Assembly (NCBI GenBank): GCA_002104895.1
Contig: MCFG01000108.1
Span: forward strand, 108,571 to 172,570
Direction of reading: 5' to 3'
DNA length: 64,000 nt
Source of the DNA: Anaeromyces robustus
Lineage: Eukaryota > Neocallimastigomycota > Neocallimastigomycetes > Neocallimastigales > Neocallimastigaceae
Shown here: one piece after another, positions 38,788 through 52,459 of the stretch
How positions within the stretch are numbered: position 1 is the stretch's first letter
Layout: the number at the start of each line of letters is the position of its first letter
The notes under the pieces: model-generated
Seen by the model: only the letters and a program-made list of their open reading frames with translations
Told to the model about the DNA's origin: nothing
Databases searched by the model: none
Program-made: the position numbers and the translations under genes

Positions 38788-39912
38788 GCTTTTGTTATTT
38801 TAAAAAGGATAATTTGTATATGAAAAAAAAAATTCCCAATTTTTTTAATTTTTTTTTTTGTTTAAAAAAAAAAAAAGAAAAATAAATATTAATGTATGGT
38901 TTAAAAAATAATAATAAAAATTAAAATATTAATAAAATAAAAAAAAATATTATTAAGTTTCGTGATTGAAAATCTTTAAAAAAAATTCTTTTTTTTTTTT
39001 TTTAAAAAAAATATAAAAGGTAATAAAGAGGTTTTTTTTTAAAGAAAAAAAATATATATACTTTAGATGATTTACTAATAAATAATTTTTTTTTTTTTGC
39101 CTTTTTTTTGTGAAATTTAAATTTATACATATAATATCTATTTTTAATTATAAATATCATATGTTTCATTTAAAAAATATAATTAATAATTATTATTATC
39201 ACTATATATTTATACTTTATATGTAGTATAAATAATTATAGTGATAATTATTTATTACTATTATTATTATTATTATTTATTTTTTTTTATTCTATAAAAA
39301 TTATTTAGTAATCAGTTAAAATCTAATATTTATTTTCTTTAATTATTTCTTTATTACCTTTTTTTTTTCTTTTTTTTTCTTTCAATTATTTTTAATATTT
39401 CCTTATATTCAGATAGAATATTATATATATATAATCATTAAAAAATAAAGAAAGATTAATAGTAATGATAATAATAAAAAAAAAAGAAATTCATTTCGAT
39501 AGGAATAGGAAGAAGATGAATTAAAAAATAAAAAAGATTAGGAAAAAGTTTTTTTTCTTTTTTTTTTTTAATTCATCTTTAAATTATTAATAATTTTATA
39601 TGTTATTTAACTTGCATCTTCCTTAACTATTTTTTTTTTTTGCGTTTTTTTTTTTTTTATTTCATATATTTTGTTATTTTTCCCCACTATATATAAAAAA
39701 ATTGATACTTTTTAATGTATTAATGTATTAACATATATATCAATTTTTTTTTCTTACCATTTTTAATATATATATATATTTGATTTTGATTTTGATTATG
39801 TTATTATTATTTTTTATTTTTAAAGTTAAATTAAAATTATTTTCTTTTTTTTTTTTTTTTTTTTTTTCCTTTTTTTTTTTTTTTTTTTTAATATTTATCT
39901 CTCTTTCTACAT

Positions 39913-40583
39913 TTAGAAACGAAGGTTTCTTGTAGCTTTTTCATAAACGGTGTCATAATCAATTTCTGTATAATCTGTACCTTGAACTTCAACTTGTACA
40001 CCATCAAGAGCTTTTCTTATAGTTCTTTTACTAGAAGCAAATAACATCCTATTTTATTAATGAATTTTTTTTTTTTTTTAATTTTTATTTTTAAAATAAA
40101 AAATTTTTTTTTTATTAATGAGGTATTAATTTTAATGAATTATTATTATTATTATTTTTTATTAGAAAATGTATTATATTATTTATATAAATATATATTA
40201 ACTAATATTGTTATTTTTTTTGTAATTTATAATTATTATTATTTTTTTTCTTTATCTTTATTTTTCTCTTACTTTTCACGAATTTTTGAAGTACTTGGAC
40301 ACCATAATAATAAAAGAATTCTTTCACATTTAGCAGTTATACTTGTACCCATGTAGGAATGTTCAAAATCAAAATTAAAAATAACATAACGACATTCATT
40401 TTTTGGAAGGGTATCAATAAATTCTTCATAAGTGATGTCTTCATCTTCACCAGTACGTTCTACTATAATTCTTGATCTTTCCTTGTTAAAAGCATAAACA
40501 ATATATTTAAGATTATGACCCATTTTTAATTCATTAAAAAGTTGAACACATTGTGGATCAACCTTAACACCTGTGAGAGACAT
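39913..40583 (-). CDS. COF1: Cofilin / actin-depolymerising factor
   Basis: Exon 1 is 40583-40273 and exon 2 is 40048-39913, with a 224-nt GT-AG intron (donor GTAAGA) and matching phase 2. The product is 148 residues, the usual size for a single ADF-H domain. It starts 'MSLTGVKVDPQCVQLFNELK' and has 'NECRYVIFNFDFE' and 'LLLLWCPSTSKIREKMLFAS'. This last stretch crosses the splice site and holds the actin-binding long-helix start (the 'W-P-(x)n-K-M-(L/V)-(Y/F)-(A/S)-S-(S/T)-K' region). The C-terminal part has 'GVQVEVQGTDYTEIDYD', matching fungal cofilins well. The protein severs and depolymerises ADP-actin filaments at cortical patches. A reading without the intron would end wrongly at 'KIREK'. 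Nothing unusual is seen in the domain. Confidence 0.97.
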
Positions 40584-43337
40584 TTTTTTTTTATTTTATT
40601 TTATTTTTCTTTTAATTTTTTTAGTTCAAAAAAAAAAAAAAAAGTTTAAATTTCTTTTATAAATATTTTTGTATTTGTTTTTAATAATTAATAATATTTT
40701 TTTTTCTTTTTTCTTTTTTTTTTTTTTAGTTTTGAAGTTTAATAATTTTTATTTTTTTATTTTATTATTTATCTTAAAATATGTATATATATGAAAAATA
40801 ACTTTTTCAAAAAAATAGAAAAAAAATGTATGTGTACTTTATTTATATATACATATATAAAATAAAAAAATAAAAAATATTTTTTTTTTTCCCCCTATTG
40901 ATATATAAAATATTTTTTTATTTAATAAAAAAAAAAAAAAGAATATTAGTGTTTGAAGTTATTATAATACTATTATTATTAAAAAAAAAAAAAAAAACAA
41001 TAACTATATATATAAAAATTCTTTTTTATTATTTCTTTTCTTTTAATTTATTTTATGTTCTATTTTTTTTTTTTTAAATGTGATTCTTGTTATTAATACT
41101 TTTTTACATTCTATTAAATATACCTTTTTTTTTTAATTTATTTATTTTTTATTTTTTTTTAATTTAATAATTTATGTTGTAACAAGGAATGAATTAAAAA
41201 ATATGTTATTTTTTATTTGCTTCTTTATGTAAATTTTATTACTTTTTAATATTGATATTGATAGTTTTTTTTTTTTATTATTACTAGAAATTTTAAAAAA
41301 TTATTTTTTAAAGAAATGAATAAATAAATAAAAAAAAAAAAAACTATTTAAATGGAATTAATGTTAAAAATTATATATAATCAGCAAAGAATGTAATGAA
41401 TGTTAAACTTTTAATAATTGATATGTAAAATTAGAAATTAAACTATTATAAATTATATAAATAAAGTTTTAAAATATAATTAAAAAAGTATTGAATATTT
41501 TTTTAATTATATATTTCATAACTTTTAATAATTATTAATGTTGGTTTTTTTTTTTTTTTTTTTTTTTTAATCAATAATTTTAAAATTTGAAAATGCTTGA
41601 ATTTGAATTTACAATTTTCATATTTTTCATTATCATTTATTATAATAAATTAATAATAAATGATTTAATTAAAATTCTGTAAAAAAAAATATGAAAATAA
41701 ATAAATAATATATTAAAATATATTGATATTATATATTATTTAATTTAAATATCATTTCATTACAGAAAAATGAATTATTTTTTGATATACTTTTTTTTTT
41801 TTTTTAAATTTAAATTTAAACGTTAAATTATTTAAATTTTTTATTAAAAAAAAAAAAAAAAAAAGATTCTATAAAAAAATTTTCTATAAAATATGTATGT
41901 CATAATAATTATTCATATTCATATTCATTTTATTATTATTCATTTACAATATATATTTATATATAATTTTTAAAATATTCATACTACTAAGAAGAATTAC
42001 ACATTTAAAAAATTTTTTTTATTAATATACTAAATTTATATGTAAAATAACATAAAATAAAATATGTATATGCATTATTACCTGAAATCTTTTTTAACTG
42101 TATATAATATTTATTTTTAATAATTATTTTTTTATCATAATAATCCCTTAATGAACAAGTAAGAAAAAAAAGTTTTTTTTATAACTATACAAAAAAGTTA
42201 TATGTCATTAAACAAAAGTCTATAAAATATATATATATACACGAAATGAAGACGTATATTTTCTAATTCTAATAAATAATAATAAATTTTTTATAAAATA
42301 TTTTAAGAAAAAATAATATTATTTTTTTTTAAAAAAATATAATGATATTAACTTATATTTATATAAAATATTTGCTTTAGTATTATTTATAATTGATAAT
42401 AAATATTATAATATTTTTAAGTTTTTTTTATAATATAAATACTTTTTTTTTTTTTTAATTATATTTTATCATTTATAATATTTTAATATATCAATGAATC
42501 AAAGTTTATGATAGGATATGATTATATAATATGCTGTTAATAATAAAAAAAAGATTGATTAATTAAAATTTTACCAAAAATTTTTTTTTAATTATGTATA
42601 TAAAAGGAATAAGAAAATTAATTAAAATAATAAAATAATAAAATAATAATAAAAAAAAAAAACTTTTTTTTTTATATTAAGTTTTTAAATAAAGTATTAA
42701 TTATGAAAAGTTAGGACAAATTTATTATATAATATATATATATTACTTTATTTTATTTTTTAATTTTCTTACATAATTAAAAATGATATATTCAGTATAT
42801 ATATATTTATAGAAAAAATAAATTATAAATTATAAATTATAAATTATAAATTTGTACCAAAAAAAAGAGGACAAAAAAAAAATAGGAGTAAAAAATATTT
42901 AAAAAATTAATTTAATATGATAGATTAAGATATTTTTTTTTCTAAAGAAAAAAATAAAGAACTAAAAAAGTAATAAATTTCTAAATATATATATATTTTG
43001 TTCATATTATAATATACTTTTTCACTAATAAGACCGTTATATAATTGTAATAAAGTATAAGATACTTTTTTTTTATGTTCTGTTGTCATATCATACATTA
43101 TACATTTTTTATTATATGCATTTTTTTTTTTTAATTTTATTGATCTTTTTTTTTTTTTTTTTTTTTATTCTTATTAATTAATTAATTAAAATCCTTTATA
43201 AACTTTTTTTTTTCTTACGTATTAAATATTCAATTAAATTTATGACATGCCACTTTTTTTTTTCTTTTTTTTTTTTTTTAATGTAATATATAGTATTTAA
43301 ATTTTTATATTTTTTTTTAATTGCTTTTATATATGTT

Positions 43338-43373
<36 letters not shown>

Positions 43374-44532
43374 GTAATCTATTATCGTTTTGTACTACTT
43401 ACATAAATATAGTAATTGACATGAAATCAGTTTTTTTTTTTAGTTGAAATGAACTAGTGTAATAATCACTAACATAATAATAAAAAAAGATAGTTTAAAA
43501 AAAAAAAAAAAAAACTGGAAAATTAAAATATGTATATAATTAAAATTTGTTGGCTTTATTACTTAATAAATAAATTGGCTTTATTATTTTTTTTTTATTT
43601 TTATTTTTTATTTTATATTAATTAAATTTAATATTTAATTAAATATGACAATCCTTCAATTTTTTTTTTTTTTTAAAGAAAAATGATTACAATATTTCCT
43701 TAAATATTCAATATTTCCAAAACTATAATCTTAAACTTTTTTTTATTTTTAATAATAATAATATTAATTAAACTAAACTTTTTTAATAATGTTTTATTAA
43801 TATTTTAAAATATTTTAATAATAATAATAATATTATTAATTATAATAAATAATTTTAATTATTTTATCAATATATTTTTCTATAATATATTATAATAAAC
43901 TTTAATATATCTTATAAGAAATTATTAATAATATTCTAATATTATTAAAAATATTATATATTATTTATAAGATATTTATTAATTGTATATTATAATATTA
44001 ATATTAATATTAATATTTAAAAAATATTCTATTAGGATTTTTTATAACAAAATATTTTATAATATTAAAAAAATTATTTAATATTTTATAATTTTATAAT
44101 ATTAATTATTATTAACCATGCCTTACTTATTATAACACAAAAGTTATTCATAAAAAATTGATTCAACAATGTTTATATATGAATAACTTTTATTAATATA
44201 TCTTATTATAAAATATTTAATAAATATTAAAGATTTATAAATGTAAAGTTTTTCATTTATTAAACAAACATTAATAGAAATATTACTAATTATTTGTTAT
44301 AATAAGTATTTATTTTATAATAAAAGTAAATATTTAAATAATTGTATTTCCTATTTATTTATATTCAATATTTATTTATATTCAATATTATAAATGTTTA
44401 TATTTCTTTCTCTCTCTCTCTCTCTTTTTTTTTTTTTATTTTTCCTTATTCTTTCCTTTAATAAAATAATAAAAAAATAAAATGATAAAAGTAAATAAAT
44501 AAATAAACAAAGAACACAATTTACACATTTTT

Positions 44533-44573
<41 letters not shown>

Positions 44574-45302
44574 ATTTATATGTAAAAGTTTTTTTTTTTT
44601 TTTATTTTTTTTATTTTGTAGTTTTAATATATTTTAATATTTTAGTTAAAGATATATAATTTGTAAACTTTTTTTTAAAAAAAAAAAAAAAATTTTATAT
44701 AATATTTATAATAAAAAATGGAAATACTCGCTTTTTGTATGTAATTTTTTTTTTTTAAAAAAAAAAAAAAGATGAAAAAATTTTATTATATATTAATAAT
44801 AAAATATCCCTATAATAAATTAGTTATTTATTTAATTCTTTTTTTTTTTATTATTTTTACTTTTTTTTTTTTTCTCTTTTCTCTTTTCCTTTTTTTTACA
44901 AGACATTTTTTCTTATTCCTAAAAAAAAAAAAAAGTAAAAATAATTGTTTAGGGTATCTTTATTTTTTTTTTCATTTCTAAGTATACAAAGAGATTTAGT
45001 TTTTAGCTGTGTGATTAATATTGATATATACGTGTGTATAAATAGGATATAATATAAAAGGTTTTTTTTTATTTTATTTTTGTTTGTTTGTAAATATATA
45101 TTTTTTTTTATTTTGATGTAATTAATGTATATATATATAAAAAAAAAGAAATTGATTAAATAATATTTTTTCTATAACGTTTGTATTTTTTTTTTTTTTC
45201 TTTAATATATTATTTAACTATTTATGAAATGTTTTTTTTTTTCTTATAATATTTTTTTTGTCTTTTATTAGATGATAAATATTATTTTGCGCTTTTTAAC
45301 AT
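40584..45302. other. Intergenic stretch between two minus-strand genes
   Basis: 4.7 kb with no gene seen: poly-A and poly-T runs, short inverted A/T strings and a (CT)n stretch at about 44407-44424. Open frames are Phe/Ile/Leu/Tyr/Lys artefacts. Confidence 0.7.
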
Positions 45303-46868
45303 TTACATTCTATTTCTTCTTCTTCTACTAACTAATGGTGATTCTGATGATATTAATTTCTTGCCTTCAACACCAACAGTGTAAACTGGCTTTTCATTGT
45401 TAGCGTTCATATTTGTCTTTGGATGTTTAATAGATAAACAGTTAATATCAAAGATACCACATAAACGATTAATAACATATAAAGCAAATTCCATGTACAT
45501 CATAAAGGCGAAAGCGAATAATCCCCACATAACGTAACGTTCTAATACAGCAACCTTTAATCCTTCACCCTTTAATAAATCAATAATGGCATCACGGTAA
45601 TTTTGAACCTTAACTAATGAACTGTGTAAATTAATACCGTAATTTTGAGTAAGTCCTACAAAATCAGTAGATAATGACATACAAGTAACACCAGCAATAA
45701 TGATAAGATTGTAGGTACGGTTCCAGTATGGGAAAGACTTTTTAGCAACATGGTATAAAACAATTAAACCAACTTGATGACCAAAACAGAAACCAAGGAA
45801 TAAGAAGAATGGAAGTAAGTTATTTTCTATTAAGGTTGAAGATGATTTAGTCCATAACATAACAAAGGCACAAATGAAAAGATGTGGAATTAAACCAAGA
45901 CTCTTTTTAGCTAATCCTTCCTTACTGTTCTTACTGTAATTATAAACATTGATAGCAGAGCATACAATGTTAAATAAGGCAGTAATAGCAATAAAGACGC
46001 AAGCAAATTGATATAAAGTGTAATCTAAGTATGGACTTGAAGTTCCTAATAATTCATTTATATTGTTACTCCAGAATTTTGGACCAACAAAACCAGTAGC
46101 AATAAGGAGCATACAACCAGATAAAATACCTTCAACTGGTCCACTAACGTAAGATAAGAAAAGTGTGTGAGTATGATATGTTTCCCATGATGATACGTAG
46201 AAATTAGTTAAGGCAGCTAAAACGGTACAAACACAAGTGAAAGTATTACCAATACCAAGAGCTGATAAAATACAAAGGAAAGCTAAAGTAGTATTAATTG
46301 CATCACAACCATGGTCAAAAAGTTCACCAAGTGGTCCACTGCTTCCAGTACGTCTAGCTTGTTTACCATCAATACCATCTAAACTTTGATATATGAAAAG
46401 ATTGATACCCCAACTGTTTTTTTTTTTTTTTTTCATATATATTTACAAAATATATATATTTTAGTATAACAGATATATATTGATTTTTTTTTAAAAATAA
46501 AAATCTACTAATAATACTTTTTTTTTATATTTATTTCTGTTTTAATGATAAAATAAAATTTATTTTATTTTATTTAATTAAAAAAAATAAATAAATAAAA
46601 AAAAAAATTTGATTTTTTACCTAACATAGATCCATCTTGGAACTTCTTCCCAGTTTGGACCGTAGACAAGTAATAAACAAAAACTAAATATCATGAACAT
46701 AAAACCTGATAAGGTAATCAAGTTTGGGGCAACCCATACTGGAACCTTTTTAACAAGCCAGCACCAATATGGATTTAAAAAGTACTTTTCAATAAGTGAT
46801 TTGTCAACACTACTGTACTTGTACTTCTTTAAAGCTTTAATATCACTGTCCTTAATGTATTCAATCAT
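45303..46868 (-). CDS. CDP-alcohol phosphotransferase (choline/ethanolamine phosphotransferase)
   Basis: Exon 1 is 46868-46621 and exon 2 is 46413-45303, with a 207-nt GT-AG intron in phase 2; the product is 452 residues. The enzyme transfers phosphocholine or phosphoethanolamine from its CDP ester to diacylglycerol, the last Kennedy-pathway step, in ER/Golgi membranes. The full CDP-alcohol signature DG(x)2AR(x)8G(x)3D(x)3D is present: Asp98, Gly99, Ala102, Arg103, Gly112, Asp116, Asp120. The N-terminus ('KYKYSSVDKSLIEKYFLNPY', then 'WVAPNLITLSG') fits the family, and multiple hydrophobic segments follow to residue about 400. The tail ends in a basic 'SRRRRNRM'. Without the intron the second exon would appear to start at a false Met in a poly-Lys stretch. 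Substrate choice (CPT1 or EPT1) is not decidable by eye. Confidence 0.95.
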
Positions 46869-47628
46869 TTTAAGTAGAATAATCTAACTACATATATATA
46901 AATAAATATATAAATATTGTTTTTTATTAGTATTATTTTTATTTATTTAAAAGTTTTTTTTTTTTTTTTTTAATTTTTACTATTTATTTATTTAATATTT
47001 ATTTTATGTTTATGTTTTCCTTCCCATAAATAACATCAATAATTTATTATTTTATTTATTGAATTATATATTTATAATATAGACTGTTTTACTTTTTTTT
47101 TTAATAAATATGTTGAAAAAAACTTACTTATAAATATTATAAATATCTTATTTGAATATTATTTTTTTTATTTCTTAATTTAAAATATTAATAATATAAA
47201 TAATATGGTTATTATTTTGATTTGTTTTAATTTTAGTTTTTTTTATAAATTTAAAATTTATTTTCTTAAATAAGAATTTTTTTTTTTGTTATTTTTGTTA
47301 TTGTTTTGTTATTTTTTTTGTTTTAAAAAGGGAATTAAATAATTTAAAGAATAAAATAAAATATTAATTATTTATTTTATCTTTTATTATTTAGTTTTTT
47401 TTTTTTTTTTTTTTAGATTTTTTTTTGAATTACTTTTATTTAAAAGAAATTAAAAAAAAAATATTCAATTTTTTTTTTTTTTTGTTTTTAATTTATTAAA
47501 AAAAAAAAAAAAAAGTTACAATATTTATATTATATTTTGGAGCTTTATTTTTTTTTTATTATTGTCAAAGAACAATAAAAAAATATTTTTTTGTCTTTTA
47601 TGGTTGTGTGTAAAGAGAAAAAAAAATT

Positions 47629-47660
<32 letters not shown>

Positions 47661-48397
47661 CAATTTTTAATATTAAATTTATTATTTTTTATTTACTTAT
47701 ATATTATTAATAATTTATTTATTTACTTATTTACTATTTATTTATTTATTTATATCAATATATAAATATTTAATTTATTTCAAATATTTCAATTAATTTT
47801 CATATATTCGATATTCCCTTTTTTAATATATTTTTTTTATTTTGTGTTTAAAAATCTTATGATAAAAAATTTTTTTATTATTATTATTATTATAATTATA
47901 ATATATTACATTTATTATTTACATTTATTATATATATTAATTTATTTTTTGTTAATAGAAATTATATATTATAAATAAATTACTATATATATACTATTAA
48001 TGTTAAGAATTCTTTTTATTATGTATTATTGTATTATGTATTATGTATGTATTTATATTTATTTTTTTTATTTCATTATTATTATTATTTATTATTATTA
48101 TTTATAATATTATTATTATTATTAATTATTACTATTAATTATTATTATTAATTATTGTAATTATTTATAATTATATATACATTATGTAATTGATTTTTGT
48201 TAAATATTGTATTTATTATTTTGGTAATTTTTATTTTGTATTATTGTTACGTATTATATTGTATTATGTATTATGTATTATATTATTTTGATTAATAATT
48301 ATTAGTATATTTATAATTATTAGTATAATTATTATTAATTATTATAATAATTAATTGTCTTTCATTAAATTTTATTATTATTAATTTATAAGCCTAA

Positions 48398-48431
<34 letters not shown>

Positions 48432-50138
48432 TTTTCAAAGTTCAAAATTTTTAATTAATGTCTTTTTTCCTTATTTATGCTACCATTTGTATTTTGTTGG
48501 TTGATACTATTGTGTATTACATTATTATATTATTTTTATTATACTTATATTATATACATTATTATTTATTTTATATATTAACCTTTTTTATTTTTTCAAA
48601 GATGTTTCTTAAATTAGAGTAATTTTTTTTAGATAATGTTATTTTTTTTTTTTTAATATCACTAATAAAAAAAAAGGAGGATCACTTTTTTTTTTATAGC
48701 TGTTTTTTTACCTATGATATCAAAAAAATTAATTAGGTAAATTTACTATGGTATATATAATAATAAAAAAAACGAAAAAAAAAAAAAAAAAGAAAGTGCG
48801 ATAGTTTAATATTTATTTAAATAAAAATTTTTTTCTTCTATTCAATTTTTATATAATAAAATAGTATTAATATATAAATAAATTAAAAATTAAATAGTTT
48901 TTCTAAATTCATTATATTAATCAAATACTTTGTTATATATTATCGTATATATTAAATATATTATTAAATATATAGTAATATTTATTTATTAATATATATT
49001 ATTTATATATTAATATATAATATATTTATTAAAAATATTTTTCTAAATTTAATAAATAGTAATATAATTATAAATATATTACTTTATACTACAATAATAT
49101 ATATCATTATATATTACTGTATAATAAAATTAGTTAAAATAGGTTGTTAGGTATTAATATAATAAAATTATTGAGAATGAAAAACCATTGGAACTTTATA
49201 TTTATCCTATACCGTTTTTTTCTTAAAAAGATTAAAACTTAAATATAAATAATAATATATATATAAATATAAAAAAACTATAAATTATAATTATTTAAAA
49301 AAAGTTTATATAAAATTAAATTTATTAAACTTTTTTTTAAAATAATTATAAATATAATATATAAGTAATATATTTTAATATATTATTAATAGATATGTTT
49401 TTATATATTAGTTTTTTGACTTTTAATATATATAAAAAAGTTAATTTTTATATTAAAAATGAAAGAAAAGAAGAACTAATTTTAGTATGTGGCTGATAAT
49501 ACAAAATTAGTATGTATTTATGTAAATAATGTTTTTTGTATAATTAATTAATTAGTTAATAAAAAAAGAAATGTATATAAATAAAGTAAATAAAATATTT
49601 TTAAGTAAGGATTTTTCGGGAAGGTAATTTATTTATATTAAAATTCCTTTTTATATATTTTATTTTATTTATTTATTTATTTTGTATTTATATATTTTTG
49701 CTTTTAAACATGTAATTGTCAATATTTCAAAACTAAGGCTTTTAAAATAAATTAAAATTTAATGTAAAAGTACAAAAAGGCAGTATCAAAGTTTAATAAT
49801 CAAAAAAACCAAACTATAAGTAAGAAATATAATATATTATAAATAATATATTATAGTATATTATAATAAATATGATATGGCAGTGATAATAATAAAACAA
49901 ATTCTTTTTAATATATTATATATATACTATAATATTTATAGCATTATTACATAATATTATAAATAAATACAAATACAAATAAATTAGATCAATGTTTAAC
50001 TATAATACATTATTTTTATTATGTATTACAATAGGTTGATACATTATTAATTATTGTTAATTTTTATTGGTTTTTATTGAAAATTTTTTTTTTATATTTT
50101 CATATAATTAATTCATAAATAAATAAGTAAATAAATAA

Positions 50139-50197
<59 letters not shown>

Positions 50198-50260
50198 ATG
50201 AATAAATAAATAAATAAGTAAATAAATAAATAATAAATAAATAAATAAATAAATAAATAA

Positions 50261-50359
<99 letters not shown>

Positions 50360-50567
50360 ACAAGGAAATTGATAAGAATATCTAATCTATAATAAAAATT
50401 AAGAAATTGAGATTTTTATATATATAAAAAAAAAAACAATTTTTTTTTTAATTTTAATTTATAAATAGTATTAATTGTATTTGTATATATAGTTATATTA
50501 TTTTGCTATAATAATTATCATAGTTATATTAAAATATTAAATATAAAATTATTATAATAAAAGTTTA

Positions 50568-50614
<47 letters not shown>

Positions 50615-51448
50615 AATCATTACTGAAATTAACATGAAATGATTTTTATTAAAATTTGATAAGCATTGTATAAATTCATTAACAGTAATAATAATATATA
50701 ATATATACTATTTTACATATAAGTTATATATAAAAAAATAAAATATTTTATATATAAATAAAAATAAATCATGAATTAATAAATTTGAATTTTTTTTTTT
50801 TACAACCGAAATTTCGAAATAAAAATTTAAGAATTATATTTTCTTTTAAGAGAAATTTCATTTTAAATTTTTAATATTTAAATAAAGTATATTAATAATT
50901 TCAAAATAATTATTTTAATTATTTTTATGTTTGTTATAATAAAGCAATGATAGATATAAAAATATTATGATGAAATAATATACAAATATATTATAATCCA
51001 ATAGAATAACGGAAAATATTTAATATATACAAGAGAAAGAAACATTAATGATATTTGAATTGGTGAATTTCATATGAAATAATTAAATAAAAAAATATAT
51101 AAATAATAAATAAATTCATTAACTGATTGATAAATTAATTAATCCAATAATAATATATACATTTATATTATTTTTAAAATTAAATTAGATAACACTTGTT
51201 TAATATTATTTAAAATAGAAAAAAAAAAAATTATATTAAACTTTTTATATCAATATAAATAACAACATTAAAAATAACAATAACAGTAATAATAATAAAT
51301 AAATAAATAAATTAATAGATAATAATAAAAAACACACACATATATATCTATATAAATATAAATATAAAACAATATAAAATAAAGAAGAAAAAAAAAAGAA
51401 TAATAATTATAATAAAAGGAAGAAAAAAAAAAAAAAAAAGAGAAGAAA
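46869..51448. other. Intergenic stretch upstream of divergent genes
   Basis: No gene seen in 4.6 kb between the phosphotransferase (leftward) and the exporter (rightward). It contains ATT-rich simple sequence at 48070-48170, a long (AAAT)n at 50114-50360 and a poly-A of about 40 nt near 50574-50612. The last 80 bp before 51449 are A-rich, as seen before several starts here. Confidence 0.7.
50114..50360. repeat. Long (AAAT)n microsatellite
   Basis: About 60 AAAT tetramers with a few single-base slips. The minus strand gives an artefactual Tyr-Leu-Phe-Ile open frame. Confidence 0.95.
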
Positions 51449-52459
51449 ATGGAAAAAAAAGGTTTTTTTGACTCGAGTCAATGGAAATCAATAAAACAAA
51501 TTCTTTTTAATACAATAAAAATTACAGCTGCAGCTGTATTTGCTATTTTAGTAGCATTATTATTTAATTTAGAATTTGCAGTATCTGCAGGTATTGTAGC
51601 TATACTTTCAGTACAACCCACTAAAAAGGAAACAGTTAAAACTGCTATGGATAGACTTTTAGCTTTTGTTGTAGCATTAATTATATGTTGGGTATGTTTT
51701 ACAGTTTTGGGATTTAATACTACCGTATTTTATCTTTATCTAGCTTTATTTATACTTGTATGTCAATGGAGAAAATGGTATTCAGCGATGGCTATGGATT
51801 CTGTACTTATATCCCATTTTTTAAATTTTCAAAAAATGGGTTTTTATGAAATTTTTAATGAATGTTTATTATTTTTAATAGGTGTAGGATTTGGTATATT
51901 AGTTAATATTTATCTTCATAAACGTAAAGATTATATTGAAGAACTTAAATCTAATACTGATGATTTAATTAAACAAGCATTACATCGTATGTCTTTACGT
52001 ATTATGGATTCAGGACTTTCCAATTATGATGGTAGTTGTTTTACTAAACTTAATGAAAGTTTATTTACTGCTAAAAGACAAGCCGTTAAAAATTTTAATA
52101 ATCAATTTACAAAAAAAGATACCTTTGATACACAATATTTACAAATGAGAGAAAATCAAATTAAAGTATTACAAGAAATGTATAAATGTGTTTATGAAAT
52201 TAAAACAGTACCTTTAACTGCTTTACAAGTAGCAAGTATTTTAGAAAAAGTTTCAACGGAATATCATAAAGATAATGATGTTAAAACTCTTTTAGAAGAT
52301 CTTGCTCAAATACGTGAAGTTATGAAAACTGTTCCTTTCCCTGTAACTCGTGAAGAATTTGAAGATCGTGCCAATCTTTTTATTATGTTAGAACGTTTAA
52401 AAGAATTTTTAACCATTAAACAAAATTTTATGAAAAATGAAATAGTTATTCAATCTTAA
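51449..52459 (+). CDS. Bacterial-type aromatic acid exporter family (ArAE_1/DUF939) membrane protein
   Basis: Intronless, 336 residues, about the usual length of the Firmicutes family. The N-terminal half has about six hydrophobic segments (residues about 20-155) with the family's typical stretch 'EFAVSAGIVAILSVQPTKKE' followed by 'AMDRLLAFVVALIICW'. The C-terminal half (about 165-330) is a soluble helical domain like the family's ArAE_1_C region, including 'FPVTREEFEDRANLFIMLERL'. These proteins belong to the wider FUSC/aromatic-acid exporter group; the substrate is generally uncertain. The family is common in Clostridia and Bacilli and not usual in fungi, so I infer acquisition from a rumen bacterium. 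Codon use is A/T-rich like its neighbours, so any transfer is not very recent. The start ATG follows an A-rich leader and 'KKGFFDSSQW'. Confidence 0.9.
   Translation: MEKKGFFDSSQWKSIKQILFNTIKITAAAVFAILVALLFNLEFAVSAGIVAILSVQPTKKETVKTAMDRLLAFVVALIICWVCFTVLGFNTTVFYLYLALFILVCQWRKWYSAMAMDSVLISHFLNFQKMGFYEIFNECLLFLIGVGFGILVNIYLHKRKDYIEELKSNTDDLIKQALHRMSLRIMDSGLSNYDGSCFTKLNESLFTAKRQAVKNFNNQFTKKDTFDTQYLQMRENQIKVLQEMYKCVYEIKTVPLTALQVASILEKVSTEYHKDNDVKTLLEDLAQIREVMKTVPFPVTREEFEDRANLFIMLERLKEFLTIKQNFMKNEIVIQS

Larger units (their letters stand above)
37313..39912. other. Intergenic stretch between convergent YJU2 and cofilin genes
   Basis: No gene seen. It includes a two-copy repeat near 37963-38075 (each with 'AAGTTATTTATTA' and 'ATAATCATAAAAAA'), (ATT)n at 38178-38229, and an A-run/T-run pair at 38707-38787. 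Confidence 0.7.

Noticed and set aside
40060-40356. Plus-strand 98-codon open frame
   Set aside because: It covers the cofilin intron and the antisense of cofilin exon 1.
50100-50363. Open frame of repeated Tyr-Leu-Phe-Ile (also at 59780-60049, 58070-58267, 28568-28822)
   Set aside because: These are pure translations of AAAT microsatellites; periodic sequence without stops gives long frames.
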